Assembly: GCF_040250305.1 (NCBI RefSeq) | Contig: NZ_CP158190.1 | Span: 3,256,001 to 3,320,000 of the forward strand | Source of the DNA: Peribacillus frigoritolerans | GTDB taxonomy: Bacteria > Bacillota > Bacilli > Bacillales > DSM-1321 | DNA length: 64,000 nucleotides | Direction of reading: 5' to 3' | In this document: one piece after another, positions 37,929 through 46,748 of the stretch | Position numbering within the stretch: the first letter of the stretch is position 1 | Layout of the letters: every line of letters begins with the position of its first letter | The notes under the pieces: generated by a model | Database searches by the model: none | What the model was told of the DNA's origin: nothing | The model's input: only the letters and a program-made list of their open reading frames with translations | Position numbers and translations under genes: made by a program

Positions 37929-38010
37929 AACTAACCTGCCCCCCTTTAGTTCCATAAGAAAAAGAGCCTTATAGACAGCTCTGATCTTCAGCTGACGCAC
38001 CCGTTAGTTT
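37929..38010 (-). repeat. Modular terminator repeat, copy 7
   Basis: Left arm AACTAACCTGCCCCCCTTTA, central hairpin partly lost (AGCCTTATAGACAGCT), right arm CTGACGCACCCGTTAG. Confidence 0.85.
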
Positions 38011-38053
38011 AAGTACAATCCTTCACAATCTATTAGTAGGACTCCCCAAAAAA

Positions 38054-38242
38054 CTATCTAAAGAAATTTTTGATTGCTTCAATGCGTATTTTATGACCAC
38101 AATCATCGCAACAAAAAGTCCTACTCTTTCTTTCCTTAAATTGTTTATATTTTAGTGAACCTTCGTATACTCTGAATATTTTTTTACAACTATAACAAAG
38201 TACCTCGTAGTAAATTATTGTTATCACTCCTATGTGACACAT
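38054..38242 (-). CDS. Small zinc-ribbon protein (DUF2197/YlaI-like)
   Basis: 62 residues with VLCYSCKKIF and TFCCDDCGHKI, two CxxC knuckles spaced as in YlaI-type DUF2197 proteins. The ATG overlaps the tetR stop (TAATG), so translation may be coupled, though homologues would start nearer EVLCYSC after the GGAGTG at 38225-38235. Role unknown. Confidence 0.65.
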   Translation of the reverse strand: MCHIGVITIIYYEVLCYSCKKIFRVYEGSLKYKQFKERKSRTFCCDDCGHKIRIEAIKNFFR

Positions 38243-38871
38243 TACTTTTTAGTTGATTTACCGAAGATTGTAACCAGTTCTCTAGTATACTCCTGAACAT
38301 CTAAATGTGGCTTTCTCATTAATTCAATGGTGAACCCGTCAATGGCATTTCTTATTGTTAACGCCATCACCCTTGCCGATGATCTTGTAAATTCTCGGAA
38401 AATTCCTTCTTGCATCCCTAGGGTGAGAATATTTTCAATTGGAAGTAAAATAGTTTCATCATGGTCTGCTGCAAACCGAAGTTTACCATCAGCAGTTCTC
38501 TGATTAGAAACCGTTTCTATAACAGCGAAAACATGCTTCCGATTTTCATCTACGAATGTAAGATTGGATTCAATATACACCCGAAGCATTTCTTTAGGAG
38601 ATTTTTGAGCTTCTATTCGTGGAGCAATATATGATTGCCAAGCCATATAGTATTCAATAGGTATTTGCTCCAATAATTCCTCTTTATTTGCAAAGTGATA
38701 AGAAATAACCCCCTTACTGATTTTTGCACGTTTTGCAATTTGTCCTAAAGAGGCTTGAGCGTAACCTACTTCTGCGATTGTTTCAATCGCACATTCCACA
38801 ATTTGAGCTCTACGAGCTTTTTCGATGAATGACATTTGTTTTTGGTTAGTTGGATTATTTTTTTTACTCAT
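38242..38871 (-). CDS. TetR/AcrR family regulator (BetI-like)
   Basis: 209 residues. HTH: CAIETIAEVGYAQASLGQIA, then AKISKGVISYHFANKEEL. The long C-terminal domain (MLRVYIESNLTFVDENRK) resembles TetR_C_6/BetI-type. GTAC-N4-GTAC at 38884-38895, just before the start, is a candidate own operator. The target gene is not evident. Confidence 0.82.
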   Translation of the reverse strand: MSKKNNPTNQKQMSFIEKARRAQIVECAIETIAEVGYAQASLGQIAKRAKISKGVISYHFANKEELLEQIPIEYYMAWQSYIAPRIEAQKSPKEMLRVYIESNLTFVDENRKHVFAVIETVSNQRTADGKLRFAADHDETILLPIENILTLGMQEGIFREFTRSSARVMALTIRNAIDGFTIELMRKPHLDVQEYTRELVTIFGKSTKK

Positions 38872-39292
38872 GTTCTTATTTTAGTACAGTCGTACAAAAA
38901 AACAAACAAAAAAACATTTAGGTGAAGATTATCTAAATGGGGTAACACCAGCCAAACGCGAAAAAACCACGCTAAGGATTAAGTTCAATCAGAAAAGTTA
39001 TTTCAAAAAGTCCTTTTAAAGAAATGACATATGTCAAAATGAGTTAATTCACCTTTTGACATACAGATTAGAGCTATCTTTCTACGTGTCATAAAGTATG
39101 CTTTTTGACAGTAGCTACAACATGAAAAAAACCTTACATTTGTTTAAAAACGTTAGTCATGTTATTCCATTAAAGGGCCATTATATTGAATAACTTATTG
39201 TGGAAATTATGAAAAATTGAGATGATTATTATTAAGTTAAAGGGCAGTTTAGCGTGGCCACCGACCAACTAAGTGGTTACTTACACTCAATT
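38872..39292. other. Non-coding stretch
   Basis: About 420 bp, AT-rich, no convincing gene. Holds the tetR promoter/operator, a TGACATATGTCA palindrome near 39025, and several TTTTGACA-like motifs; probably decayed sequence. Confidence 0.4.
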
Positions 39293-39466
39293 ATTGGAAG
39301 GAAAGTTTTATCCTTTCGCGAATTCATTATACATGCCGAAATTACGAAATTCGCAAAAAAATCGCGGTAGAGCATTGGAAGGAAAGTTTTATCCTTTCGC
39401 GAATTCATTATACATGCCGAAATTACGAAATTCGCAAAAAAATCGCGGTAGAGCATTGGAAAGAGC
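39293..39466. repeat. 81-bp tandem duplication
   Basis: An 81-bp unit beginning ATTGGAAGGAAAGTTTTATC starts at 39293, repeats exactly from 39374 and begins a third time at 39455. 81 = 27 codons, so frames stay open through it on both strands (66 and 63 aa), but no RBS supports either. The unit holds an inverted pair (GCGAATT/AATTCGC). Confidence 0.9.
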
Positions 39467-39505
39467 ATTTTAATTTTCTATAACTCCATAGAGAGGTGAT
39501 TACGC

Positions 39506-40015
39506 ATGAATCAAAGACCGTCAGAAGAAGAATATGCTGGGGACTTCGGAGAGTATATCCGGTTGGTGCCGGATGGCAACATCATCGACATTCTGCTCGC
39601 CCAGGAAAAGCAAATGACTGAGCTGTTGGCATCGTTGACCGAAAGCCATGGCGCGTATCGGTATGCGGAAGGAAAATGGACGCTGAAAGAAGTCGTGGGC
39701 CACATCGCAGACGGAGAACGCGTCATGACCTACCGCCTGCTCCGGTTCGCAAGAGGGGACCAGACGCCTCTGTCCGGTTTCGACCAGGAATTGTTCATGC
39801 CTCCTTTCGGAAGCTGGACAACCGCGCAATTGGCCGAAGACTACCGGGCCGTACGGCAATCGACGATCACACTGCTGCGCGGGTTACCGGCGGAGGCGTG
39901 GTCCCGCAAAGGCACAGCCAACAACGCAAGCATTACGGCGCGTGCCCTCGCGTACGGCATCGCAGGACACGAGATTCATCACATGGGGGTCATCCGAAAT
40001 CGGTATTTGAGTTAG
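39506..40015 (+). CDS. DinB family protein (GC-rich, transferred)
   Basis: A 169-residue four-helix DinB_2 protein: YRYAEGKWTLKEVVGHIADG and GHEIHHMGVI carry the His residues that bind metal in this fold, used by bacillithiol-dependent transferases and others. GC content is visibly near 60%, against about 35% around it, so acquired from a GC-richer relative such as Paenibacillus (inference). RBS GAGAGGTG; own terminator at 40032-40072. Confidence 0.87.
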   Translation: MNQRPSEEEYAGDFGEYIRLVPDGNIIDILLAQEKQMTELLASLTESHGAYRYAEGKWTLKEVVGHIADGERVMTYRLLRFARGDQTPLSGFDQELFMPPFGSWTTAQLAEDYRAVRQSTITLLRGLPAEAWSRKGTANNASITARALAYGIAGHEIHHMGVIRNRYLS

Positions 40016-40031
40016 TTGTCCGGAAGATCGG

Positions 40032-40072
40032 GACGGAAGCTGCGCGGAAAACGCGGCTTCCGTTCTTTCTTT
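40032..40072 (+). terminator. Terminator of the DinB gene
   Basis: GACGGAAGCTGCGC pairs with CGCGGCTTCCGTTC, followed by TTTCTTT. GC-rich like the gene, so it moved with it. Confidence 0.8.
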
Positions 40073-40110
40073 ATGGCAGCCTTCCCGCCCCGTTCATAGA
40101 CTGATATGAA

Positions 40111-40437
40111 GAGAGGACAAGACGGGTTGAAAAAAGCAGCAGCGATTGGTTACAGACTGGATTTTGTCTAAAAATGAAAAGCAAATAATAATCTCAAACA
40201 AGAAAAAATCAAGGCCTCTTCGTTAAGCTAACGAAGAACGAGAGCTCAATACATCATACGAATGACAAATAAGGATTGGTGTTTATTCCGCAAAAGGGCG
40301 CAATTGTTGAATAATTGAATCCCAATTTCTCATTTATATCACTGAGAGATTGGGATTTTTAATGCTGGAATATCCTTAACGTTGTAAATCCGCGTTTTGC
40401 TGGTGGTAACCCTAAATGTTTTTGAACCCCTTTATAC
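40111..40437. other. Non-coding stretch with a terminator
   Basis: No gene. AATCCCAATTTCTC pairs with GAGAGATTGGGATT plus TTT (40317-40362), an intrinsic terminator without an obvious gene in front, so probably the end of a lost gene. Confidence 0.5.
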
Positions 40438-40517
40438 AACTATCCTGCCCCTTTAGTTCCATAAGAAAAAGCTGCCTTAAAGACAGCTCCGATCTTCAGC
40501 TAACGTACCCGTTCGTT
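40438..40517 (-). repeat. Modular terminator repeat, copy 8
   Basis: AACTATCCTGCCCCTTTAG, hairpin AGCTGCCTTAAAGACAGCT, right arm AGCTAACGTACCCGTTCGTT. Confidence 0.9.
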
Positions 40518-40581
40518 CAACAAGGGACCAACCAACATATGTTTTCGCACCTGCATTTATTTTCGAAATTGGAACAAAAAA

Positions 40582-42033
40582 TTAATCATCATCCTCAGTA
40601 TAAGTATGTTTGCTATTAATTAGTGTCTGTAAATCTCCCCTATATATTGTATCTTTCAATTCCTGTATCCTAAACGGAATCAAAGGCGAAAGATAGGGAA
40701 CACCTAAAGATTTAAGGCTTACCATATAAATTATTTGAATTGTTGCAGCGATGATTAATCCGTTAAATCCAAAAAAATAAGCAATAATCAAAAAAAGAGG
40801 TCTTAATGTATTTTCAGCAGCAAGCAGTCCTCTGTTAGCGAGTAGAAAACTAGAAATAGTTGTTATACCTACTATTATGAGACTAAGTGGATGAATTAGT
40901 TTTGCAGTAACAGCTGTTTCGCCTATTACGATTGTTCCGATTAAGGAAAGCAAAATCACTGAAGTTTTCGGAATACGATATGAAGCATCTAATAATATTC
41001 TTATGATAAATAAAAGAATAGCAATTTCCCAAAAGGTTGGTAATAACTCACTTTTAGATATAAGTGTCTTTGAAATTTTGTTAGTTAAATCTTCTTTATG
41101 AAAATTTGCTATCGCAATATAAATACCAGGTAAGTATACAGCTAAGAAAAAGCAAATCATTCTTATTATTCGATTTGAAAACCGACCCATTTTTACGTGA
41201 TATTCATCTGGTGCCTGTAATAAATCCATAAAAAGTGTGGGTGCAATGATAGCACTAGGGAAACCATCTACTATTATTGCTACTCTTCCTTCATATAATG
41301 AGGATACAACTCCATCAATTCGTCCTGAAGGTCTTGCTAAATTGAAAATTGTTCTTGGTTTTCCTTCCAATACATCTTCCACCACTTTTGAATTTAGTAC
41401 ATACTTTATTTTTAGACTTTTTAGCCTCTTTCGTACTTCTTTTAAAATTCCTTTATCAACAATGCCTTCTATAAATAATATTGAAACTGCTGTTTTTGAG
41501 ATTGTCCCAAATTCCATTGCTTCTACACAGAGATCGGGAGTTTTTATTGTACTTCTTAACAAATTAATATTTGTTTTCATTTGTTCTGTTAGCCCAATAA
41601 CTGGACCCTTTTGTGACCGTTCTCCTAAAGATTCTTCAAGGCTTCTTTCCTTCCAATTGGCTGATGGTATGATAATTCCTTTTCTATACCCATTAATCAA
41701 TATAATGGTATTTCCTTGTACGATAGCTTCTATTAAGTCTTTGTACTGAGTCGTGATTTTCACATCTGCTGCTTCAATCATTCTTTCGATAATTTGATCA
41801 ATAAATGATTCATTAAACTTTACAGTCTTGAACGGCTCTAATAATGGTTTGACAACATATTCTTGTATGCGGTCTGTATCAATAATTCCATCCAAATAGA
41901 CAATGTTGACTTCGAAAGAACTTTTAAAGCCCGTTTTTATTTTTCTAACGATAAGGTCAGATGTATGATGAAATGTATTCTTTATATTGTTAATATTTTC
42001 TTCAGAGCATTCCTGCAATTCTTTTTTAATCAT
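40582..42033 (-). CDS. GerA family spore germination protein, orphan
   Basis: A 483-residue GerA/SpoVAF-type A subunit: soluble N-terminal domain (VYLDGIIDTDRIQEYVVKPL), EGRVAIIVDGFPSAIIAPTL, then about five membrane helices. Such subunits join GerB and GerC proteins in germinant receptors of the spore inner membrane. No B or C gene is next to it, so it may work with partners elsewhere. RBS AAGGGTG. Flanked by repeats on both sides. Confidence 0.9.
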   Translation of the reverse strand: MIKKELQECSEENINNIKNTFHHTSDLIVRKIKTGFKSSFEVNIVYLDGIIDTDRIQEYVVKPLLEPFKTVKFNESFIDQIIERMIEAADVKITTQYKDLIEAIVQGNTIILINGYRKGIIIPSANWKERSLEESLGERSQKGPVIGLTEQMKTNINLLRSTIKTPDLCVEAMEFGTISKTAVSILFIEGIVDKGILKEVRKRLKSLKIKYVLNSKVVEDVLEGKPRTIFNLARPSGRIDGVVSSLYEGRVAIIVDGFPSAIIAPTLFMDLLQAPDEYHVKMGRFSNRIIRMICFFLAVYLPGIYIAIANFHKEDLTNKISKTLISKSELLPTFWEIAILLFIIRILLDASYRIPKTSVILLSLIGTIVIGETAVTAKLIHPLSLIIVGITTISSFLLANRGLLAAENTLRPLFLIIAYFFGFNGLIIAATIQIIYMVSLKSLGVPYLSPLIPFRIQELKDTIYRGDLQTLINSKHTYTEDDD

Positions 42034-42099
42034 TCTATTTCACCCTTAAAGTATTATTCACTTTAGTTTGAGGAAATATCGAAAATTTTATCCGTATTC

Positions 42100-42180
42100 A
42101 ACTATCATGACCCGTTAGTCCCATAAAAAAAAGCTGCCTTAAAGACAACCCCGTTCTACAGCTAACGCACCCGTTCGTTC
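42100..42180 (-). repeat. Modular terminator repeat, copy 9
   Basis: AACTATCATGACCCGTTAG, hairpin AGCTGCCTTAAAGAC with second arm mutated, right arm AGCTAACGCACCCGTTCGTT. Confidence 0.88.
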
Positions 42181-42212
42181 CTTAAAAAATGTTCCGAACC
42201 ACCATATAAATG

Positions 42213-42491
42213 CTATATCAAAAATACTATGAACCACATAAACGCAATACCAAAATTTAATAACATCTGCCTCTTATTTTCCTTTTTTAAAAATCTTTCA
42301 AATCCATCTATTATTGAACCAATTCCTAATAAAAGATATATATTTTTTATGAAATTAAAATCATTAATTATACATAATATTAAAATTAAGCCCATTGCTA
42401 TTATCATTAAATATCTAATCAGTATAAATGGTTTAGTACTTTCTCTTTTTTCAAAAAACAATCCCATTACATATTTCAACTTATTTGACAC
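42213..42491 (-). CDS. Small membrane protein (92 aa)
   Basis: Starts (GTG) MSNKLKYVMGLFFEKRESTK with GGGGGAAA upstream, then three hydrophobic segments (about 26-42, 46-60, 78-92). Not recognised. It is the only gene between two repeat copies. Confidence 0.65.
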   Translation of the reverse strand: MSNKLKYVMGLFFEKRESTKPFILIRYLMIIAMGLILILCIINDFNFIKNIYLLLGIGSIIDGFERFLKKENKRQMLLNFGIAFMWFIVFLI

Positions 42492-42558
42492 TAAATTTCC
42501 CCCATAAATTACAAACTGAATTTAATAAACTATACCATTAAGCAAACGGGTCGTCTTC

Positions 42559-42636
42559 AATTAAACGGCCCCGTTCGTTCCATAAGAAAAAGCTGCCTTA
42601 AAGACAGCTCCGATCTTCAGCTAACGCACCCGTTAG
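42559..42636 (-). repeat. Modular terminator repeat, copy 10 (IS inserted at its end)
   Basis: ATTAAACGGCCCCGTTCG, hairpin AGCTGCCTTAAAGACAGCT, right arm AGCTAACGCACCCGTTAG, cut by the IS110 element after TAG. The expected continuation TTGAAGAT appears at 44246. Confidence 0.88.
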
Positions 42637-42895
42637 CCATCCATGAAGCGCAAAAATCAGCGCTTCACCACAGAGAATGAAAATGGTTCAGAACGGTCAA
42701 TACTGATTCTACGGCTGGGAGAGGAAGGTCGATGAACTATGGTGCGTTAGAGCCCATCCGTTAGTCTGACTCCAACGACCAAGGTGCACCACTGACTGTC
42801 GCTCCCTTACGGGAAGCACACATGGTAGATTAATCCTATTCTGGTTTTTGCACCAGCCTCCAATTATATTGAGAGCCGTAGAAAGGATGTTTTCA
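42637..42895 (+). ncRNA. Candidate bridge-RNA region of second IS110 element
   Basis: Non-coding, more GC-rich than the surroundings, with several stems (GAAGCGCAAAAATCAGCGCTTC at its start; GGTGCACCACTG; CTCCCTTACGGGAAG). It also carries GCGTTAGAGCCCATCCGTTAG, resembling the right-arm target, as expected if an RNA loop or the donor end matches the insertion site. Not folded. Confidence 0.45.
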
Positions 42896-44119
42896 ATGGA
42901 AGTAGTCATTGAAAGAGCATGTGGTATGGATGTCCATAAGGACAATATTACTGCATGTATTATGACACCAGAAGGAAAGGAGATTCAAACGTTTTCAACA
43001 AAAACTGTTTTTCTAATTCAGTTAGTGGATTGGATTAAACAGAATAACTGTACTCATGTTGCCATGGAGAGTACCAGTGTATATTGGAAACCTATTGTTA
43101 ATTTATTAGAAGCTGAAGAGATTGAGTTTTTAGTTGTGAATGCTCAACATATGAAAGCAGTGCCAGGGCGTAAAACAGATGTTAAAGATGCAGAATGGAT
43201 TGCCAAACTTCTTCGTCATGGACTTCTAAAAGCTAGTTACATTCCAGATCGAAATCAACGGGAACTACGTGAACTAGTTCGGTACCGTAGAAGTATCATT
43301 GAAGAACGTGCTAGACAACATAATCGCATCCAAAAAGTGTTAGAGGGCGCAAATATTAAGCTAGGCTCAGTGGTTTCAGACGTTATGGGTGTTTCGGCTC
43401 GTGACATGCTTAACGCAATTGCCGAAGGTGAAGAAGACCCTGAAAAACTAGCAAACTTTGCTCGACGCACAATGAAAAAGAAGAAAGATGAACTAGAACT
43501 CGCCCTTAAAGGTTATATCAATTCGCATCAACGCCTCATGTTAAAAACCATTTTAAAGCATATTGATTTTTTAACAGAGCAAATCGAGATGCTCGACCAA
43601 GAGGTCGAGGAAAGAGTAAGCTCCTATCAAGAAGATGTGGAACGATTAGACTCTATTCCTGGCATAGCTACAAGAATGGCTGAGCAAATTTTATCTGAAA
43701 TTGGGACTGATATTAAGAAACAGTTTCCAAGTGCAGCTCATATGTGTTCTTGGGCAGGACTAGTTCCTGGGCATAACGAAAGTGCGGGAAAAAGAAAATC
43801 GGCTAAAACAAAAAAAGGAAACAAGTATTTGAGATCAGCATTAACAGAAGCAGCTCATTCTGTAAGAGGATCTAAAAACTATCTCGGAGCACTGTATAGG
43901 CGTACAGCATCACGAAAAGGTAAGAAACGAGCAGGAATAGTAGTCGCTCATGCCATGTTACGTATCTCCTATTATCTCTTAACTCGAAAAGAAATGTATG
44001 TAGACTTAGGCGAAGACTACTTTGATAAGCAGAGACAACAATCAATTTTTCGGCACTCACTAAGAAGACTTGAAAGTTTAGGATACACAGTTACGTTACA
44101 AGAACCTGAAGCATCTTAA
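42896..44119 (+). CDS. IS110-family transposase
   Basis: 407 residues. MEVVIERACGMDVHKDNITA holds the first catalytic Asp; MESTSVYWKPIVN and TDVKDAEWIAKLL the Glu and Asp. Tnp_20 domain: DSIPGIATRMAEQILSEIGT, then WAGLVPGHNESAGKRKS with the conserved Ser. I chose ATG at 42896 (AAAGGATG 6 nt upstream) over an ATG 16 codons earlier. Confidence 0.93.
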   Translation: MEVVIERACGMDVHKDNITACIMTPEGKEIQTFSTKTVFLIQLVDWIKQNNCTHVAMESTSVYWKPIVNLLEAEEIEFLVVNAQHMKAVPGRKTDVKDAEWIAKLLRHGLLKASYIPDRNQRELRELVRYRRSIIEERARQHNRIQKVLEGANIKLGSVVSDVMGVSARDMLNAIAEGEEDPEKLANFARRTMKKKKDELELALKGYINSHQRLMLKTILKHIDFLTEQIEMLDQEVEERVSSYQEDVERLDSIPGIATRMAEQILSEIGTDIKKQFPSAAHMCSWAGLVPGHNESAGKRKSAKTKKGNKYLRSALTEAAHSVRGSKNYLGALYRRTASRKGKKRAGIVVAHAMLRISYYLLTRKEMYVDLGEDYFDKQRQQSIFRHSLRRLESLGYTVTLQEPEAS

Positions 44120-44268
44120 ATTCAGTCCACTTACCTACAATAAATCAGTAAATTAGGCGCTCTCCCCTTTTTAAAAAAACAATGAGCTGCGTCTTCTTAA
44201 GTATTGCCTTTTCCCCTAAATTCCAGAAGTCTATTTTCATGGTAGTTGAAGATGAAAAAAGCAATTTA

Positions 44269-44721
44269 TCACAGATTATTAAATTCAGGAGACTTCATTA
44301 ATCTTTGGAAAAATTCGTTTTTGGCTTCCCTGTATTCATCCATCTTTTTGCCTTCATACTTCCTCTTTAGCTCATCATATTCCATCCTGTAAGCATCACT
44401 TCGTAATAAAACATCTCTGAACTTCCAAATATAATCATATTCAGAATCAATGACACTTAATTGTACTCCTAAAGGAGGAATTTTTGTATCGTCTTTAAAT
44501 GAACTGAAGAATGAAGTTTTTACACTGCCATCATTAAGTTCATATAATTGTGAAAGTGCTTGTACGGCTTTAGAGAAGTGTTCAGGAATTACACGCACTT
44601 GTATATCTAAATCACCCTTTGTAAGGCAATTAGGTATAGCTGTACTTCTTATGTGCTGGATATCAGCTTCTGCCAGAAGTTCTTTAATTATTTTTTTATG
44701 CACTAAGAAAGCTTTCTCCAC
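44269..44721 (-). CDS. GrpB/UPF0157 nucleotidyltransferase-fold protein
   Basis: 150 residues. HIRSTAIPNCLTKGDLDIQV corresponds to the GS-x-x-(D)-D strand of the GrpB nucleotidyltransferase fold, where HIGST is usual; here Gly is replaced by Arg. EYREAKNEFFQRLM ends the domain. GTG start, weak RBS. Function unknown. It lies just behind the IS110 element. Confidence 0.7.
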   Translation of the reverse strand: MEKAFLVHKKIIKELLAEADIQHIRSTAIPNCLTKGDLDIQVRVIPEHFSKAVQALSQLYELNDGSVKTSFFSSFKDDTKIPPLGVQLSVIDSEYDYIWKFRDVLLRSDAYRMEYDELKRKYEGKKMDEYREAKNEFFQRLMKSPEFNNL

Positions 44722-45113
44722 TTCTCTATTACTTGCGACTTAGAAAGCGATATGAATTTAGTTTGTAACCTAAAATTTCAAAAAACAGCTCATCCTTTAA
44801 AGTTTGAGCTGTTTTTGGATTTCTATCTATTGATTGTTGAAATTATTTCTGTGAAGTAGTATTGGAGAGGTACACTGATAATATTGAGTATTTATAGTGG
44901 GAATGGGAATGGTATTGGAGTTGGATAAGCATGTATGTTTTATTACATATTTCATATAGGATTTTCACTAGACTTAGAGCTTAGAAATAGTGAAAAAATT
45001 AAGCACGAGGCGCTGGCCGATAAAAAGAAGAGAGCATCTGTAAACTACACAGCTGCCCTCCTGATTTTCTCCAAGATCCATTATTAATCTCGTAATTCTG
45101 TACAATGAAATAT
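44722..45113. other. Non-coding stretch with terminator
   Basis: No gene. AAAACAGCTCA pairs with TGAGCTGTTTTT (44783-44818), an intrinsic terminator. The rest is AT-rich without frames. Confidence 0.5.
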
Positions 45114-46502
45114 TTAATCTACCGGACGGTCATCAAAATCATAGTCTACCGGGCCAGGAGCTACACGTGCATTTGTTAATGCCGGAGTTTCCGGACGGGC
45201 AATTTGATACACACTGGCACCGACAATTTCAGCTGCTTGCTGCAATTTTTCTTTCGATATCTTATCCAGTGTATCTGTAGGCTGGTGATACCAAGGCTCT
45301 ACAGGGGAATGGATAAACAAGGCGGATGGAATGCCAAGCTCATGGAATGGTTGGTGGTCACTCCTGCCCAGCTGTCCATAAGGAATCGCAACATCCATCG
45401 TTCTGGCCCCTGCTGAGGAACCCAGGTCCGTCACAAGGTTTTTCATTCCATCAATGGTATACATAATCAAACCACCTGCAGGATTATCCTCGCCAGCATC
45501 ACGTCCGCCTATCATATCCATTTGGAAGTGAGCCACCATGCGGTCTACATCCTCTTTGGGAAGGGAATCTGCATAGAAGGATGATCCAACGAGCCCTCTT
45601 TCCTCAGATCCGAACGTGAGGAAGCGAATTTCAGTGTCAATTGGCGTTTTGGCCAGGATCCTTGCCAGTTCCAGGACAGCTGATACACCCGAAGCATCAT
45701 CGTTTGCACCAGGGCCGCCCGGGACAGAGTCATGATGGGCTCCAACAGTCACGATTTGACCATTATCCTTATTGGCTTTTGGTTTTAGGGAAGCGATGAC
45801 ATTGTAGGATGTCTTTTCGATTCTTTCAGCTTTTCCCACTTCCAGAGTGGACGTGATTTGTTTAGTTTTAAGCTGTTCGACCAACTCTAACCCTTGGGCT
45901 TGGGTAATGGCTACAGCAGGTATATTTTGCCCCGCTGATACTTGTCCGAAATTATTTCCTGATGGTGAGTTGTTGTACATTAAAACGCCAACCGCTCCTT
46001 TATTTAGGACATTCTGAACCTTTTCAACAAAGGTAATGTCCCCACGTTCAACTAGTGCAATTTTCCCAGATACATTTTCTCCAACTTCCTCTGGCTTTGC
46101 TTTTCCAACATTAACAAGTTCGGCCGTTACCTTCCCGCTGATACTGCCGCTAATGGCACGCGGTGTTCCCCCTAAATCACTGTCACCAATTTTCACTTTT
46201 ACATTTTGCACCGTATCATAGATGGGAAAAGGCTGAATCTTTGTTTCAAAACCAAGACTCTTAAACTGACTTTCTATGTATTTGACTGCACGGAGCTCCC
46301 CTTCTGTACCAGCAGCCCTCGGTTGCTCTGATAGATAGGCAATCGTATTATACATTTTGTCCGCACTAATTTTTTTGATAACTTTGTTATCAAAAGCTGT
46401 GTCAGACTGGGCATTTGTTGCCCCGTTTGTTTGTGCAAATACTGTACCAGTTGATAGAACCATACCCGCAGCTAATAGTACTGTTAGTGATTTTCTATAC
46501 AT
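45114..46502 (-). CDS. Secreted M28 aminopeptidase (YwaD-like) with PA domain
   Basis: 462 residues. Signal peptide MYRKSLTVLLAAGMVLSTGT to VFA. A protease-associated insert (VGENVSGKIALVERGDITFV) is followed by the M28 metal site: GAHHDSVPGGPGANDDASG, then GSEERGLVGS, and DHQPFHELGIPSALF. B. subtilis YwaD is the closest model: double-zinc leucine/arginine aminopeptidase. RBS GGAGGGAA. No repeat arm follows it directly. Confidence 0.9.
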   Translation of the reverse strand: MYRKSLTVLLAAGMVLSTGTVFAQTNGATNAQSDTAFDNKVIKKISADKMYNTIAYLSEQPRAAGTEGELRAVKYIESQFKSLGFETKIQPFPIYDTVQNVKVKIGDSDLGGTPRAISGSISGKVTAELVNVGKAKPEEVGENVSGKIALVERGDITFVEKVQNVLNKGAVGVLMYNNSPSGNNFGQVSAGQNIPAVAITQAQGLELVEQLKTKQITSTLEVGKAERIEKTSYNVIASLKPKANKDNGQIVTVGAHHDSVPGGPGANDDASGVSAVLELARILAKTPIDTEIRFLTFGSEERGLVGSSFYADSLPKEDVDRMVAHFQMDMIGGRDAGEDNPAGGLIMYTIDGMKNLVTDLGSSAGARTMDVAIPYGQLGRSDHQPFHELGIPSALFIHSPVEPWYHQPTDTLDKISKEKLQQAAEIVGASVYQIARPETPALTNARVAPGPVDYDFDDRPVD

Positions 46503-46594
46503 ATATTCCCTCCTTATTCATAATATTCCTAATTATGTATTTAACTGAATAGTTTGTAAATGAGTCATTAGTCTTTAAATTCCAACTATCAATC

Positions 46595-46607
46595 GGTGTC
46601 TGACACC
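46595..46607. repeat. GGTGTCTGACACC palindrome
   Basis: A 13-bp palindrome of a type common between genes in Firmicutes; no function can be assigned. Confidence 0.4.
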
Positions 46608-46721
46608 CGCTCTCTTTGAATCGAACGATTTTTCTCTTTCCCATTAAAATTCTATATTAATTCATATTTAATCATATCATTTAAAACTTTTCGTTGTCTG
46701 AAGAGATTGAAGTTCATCTTA

Positions 46722-46748
46722 AACTAAACCGCCCCGTTAGTTCCATAA
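46722..46748 (-). repeat. Modular repeat, copy 11, left arm (split)
   Basis: AACTAAACCGCCCCGTTAG plus TTCCATAA; the remaining part of the same copy resumes at about 47779 after an insertion of about 1 kb. Confidence 0.85.

Larger units (their letters stand above)
42637..44245 (+). mobile_element. IS110-family insertion sequence (second type)
   Basis: About 1.6 kb, inserted in the right arm of repeat copy 10: CACCCGTTAG on the left, TAGTTGAAGATG on the right. It holds about 260 bp of non-coding sequence, the candidate bridge-RNA end, before the transposase. It differs from the element at 28.9 kb. Confidence 0.7.

Noticed and set aside
39277-39473. 66-aa and 63-aa duplicated frames as genes
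   Set aside because: Both result from an 81-bp tandem duplication; neither has an RBS or a recognisable domain.
39521-40104. Overlapping frames in the DinB region
   Set aside because: High GC keeps several frames open; only the 39506-40015 frame has an RBS and a family match.
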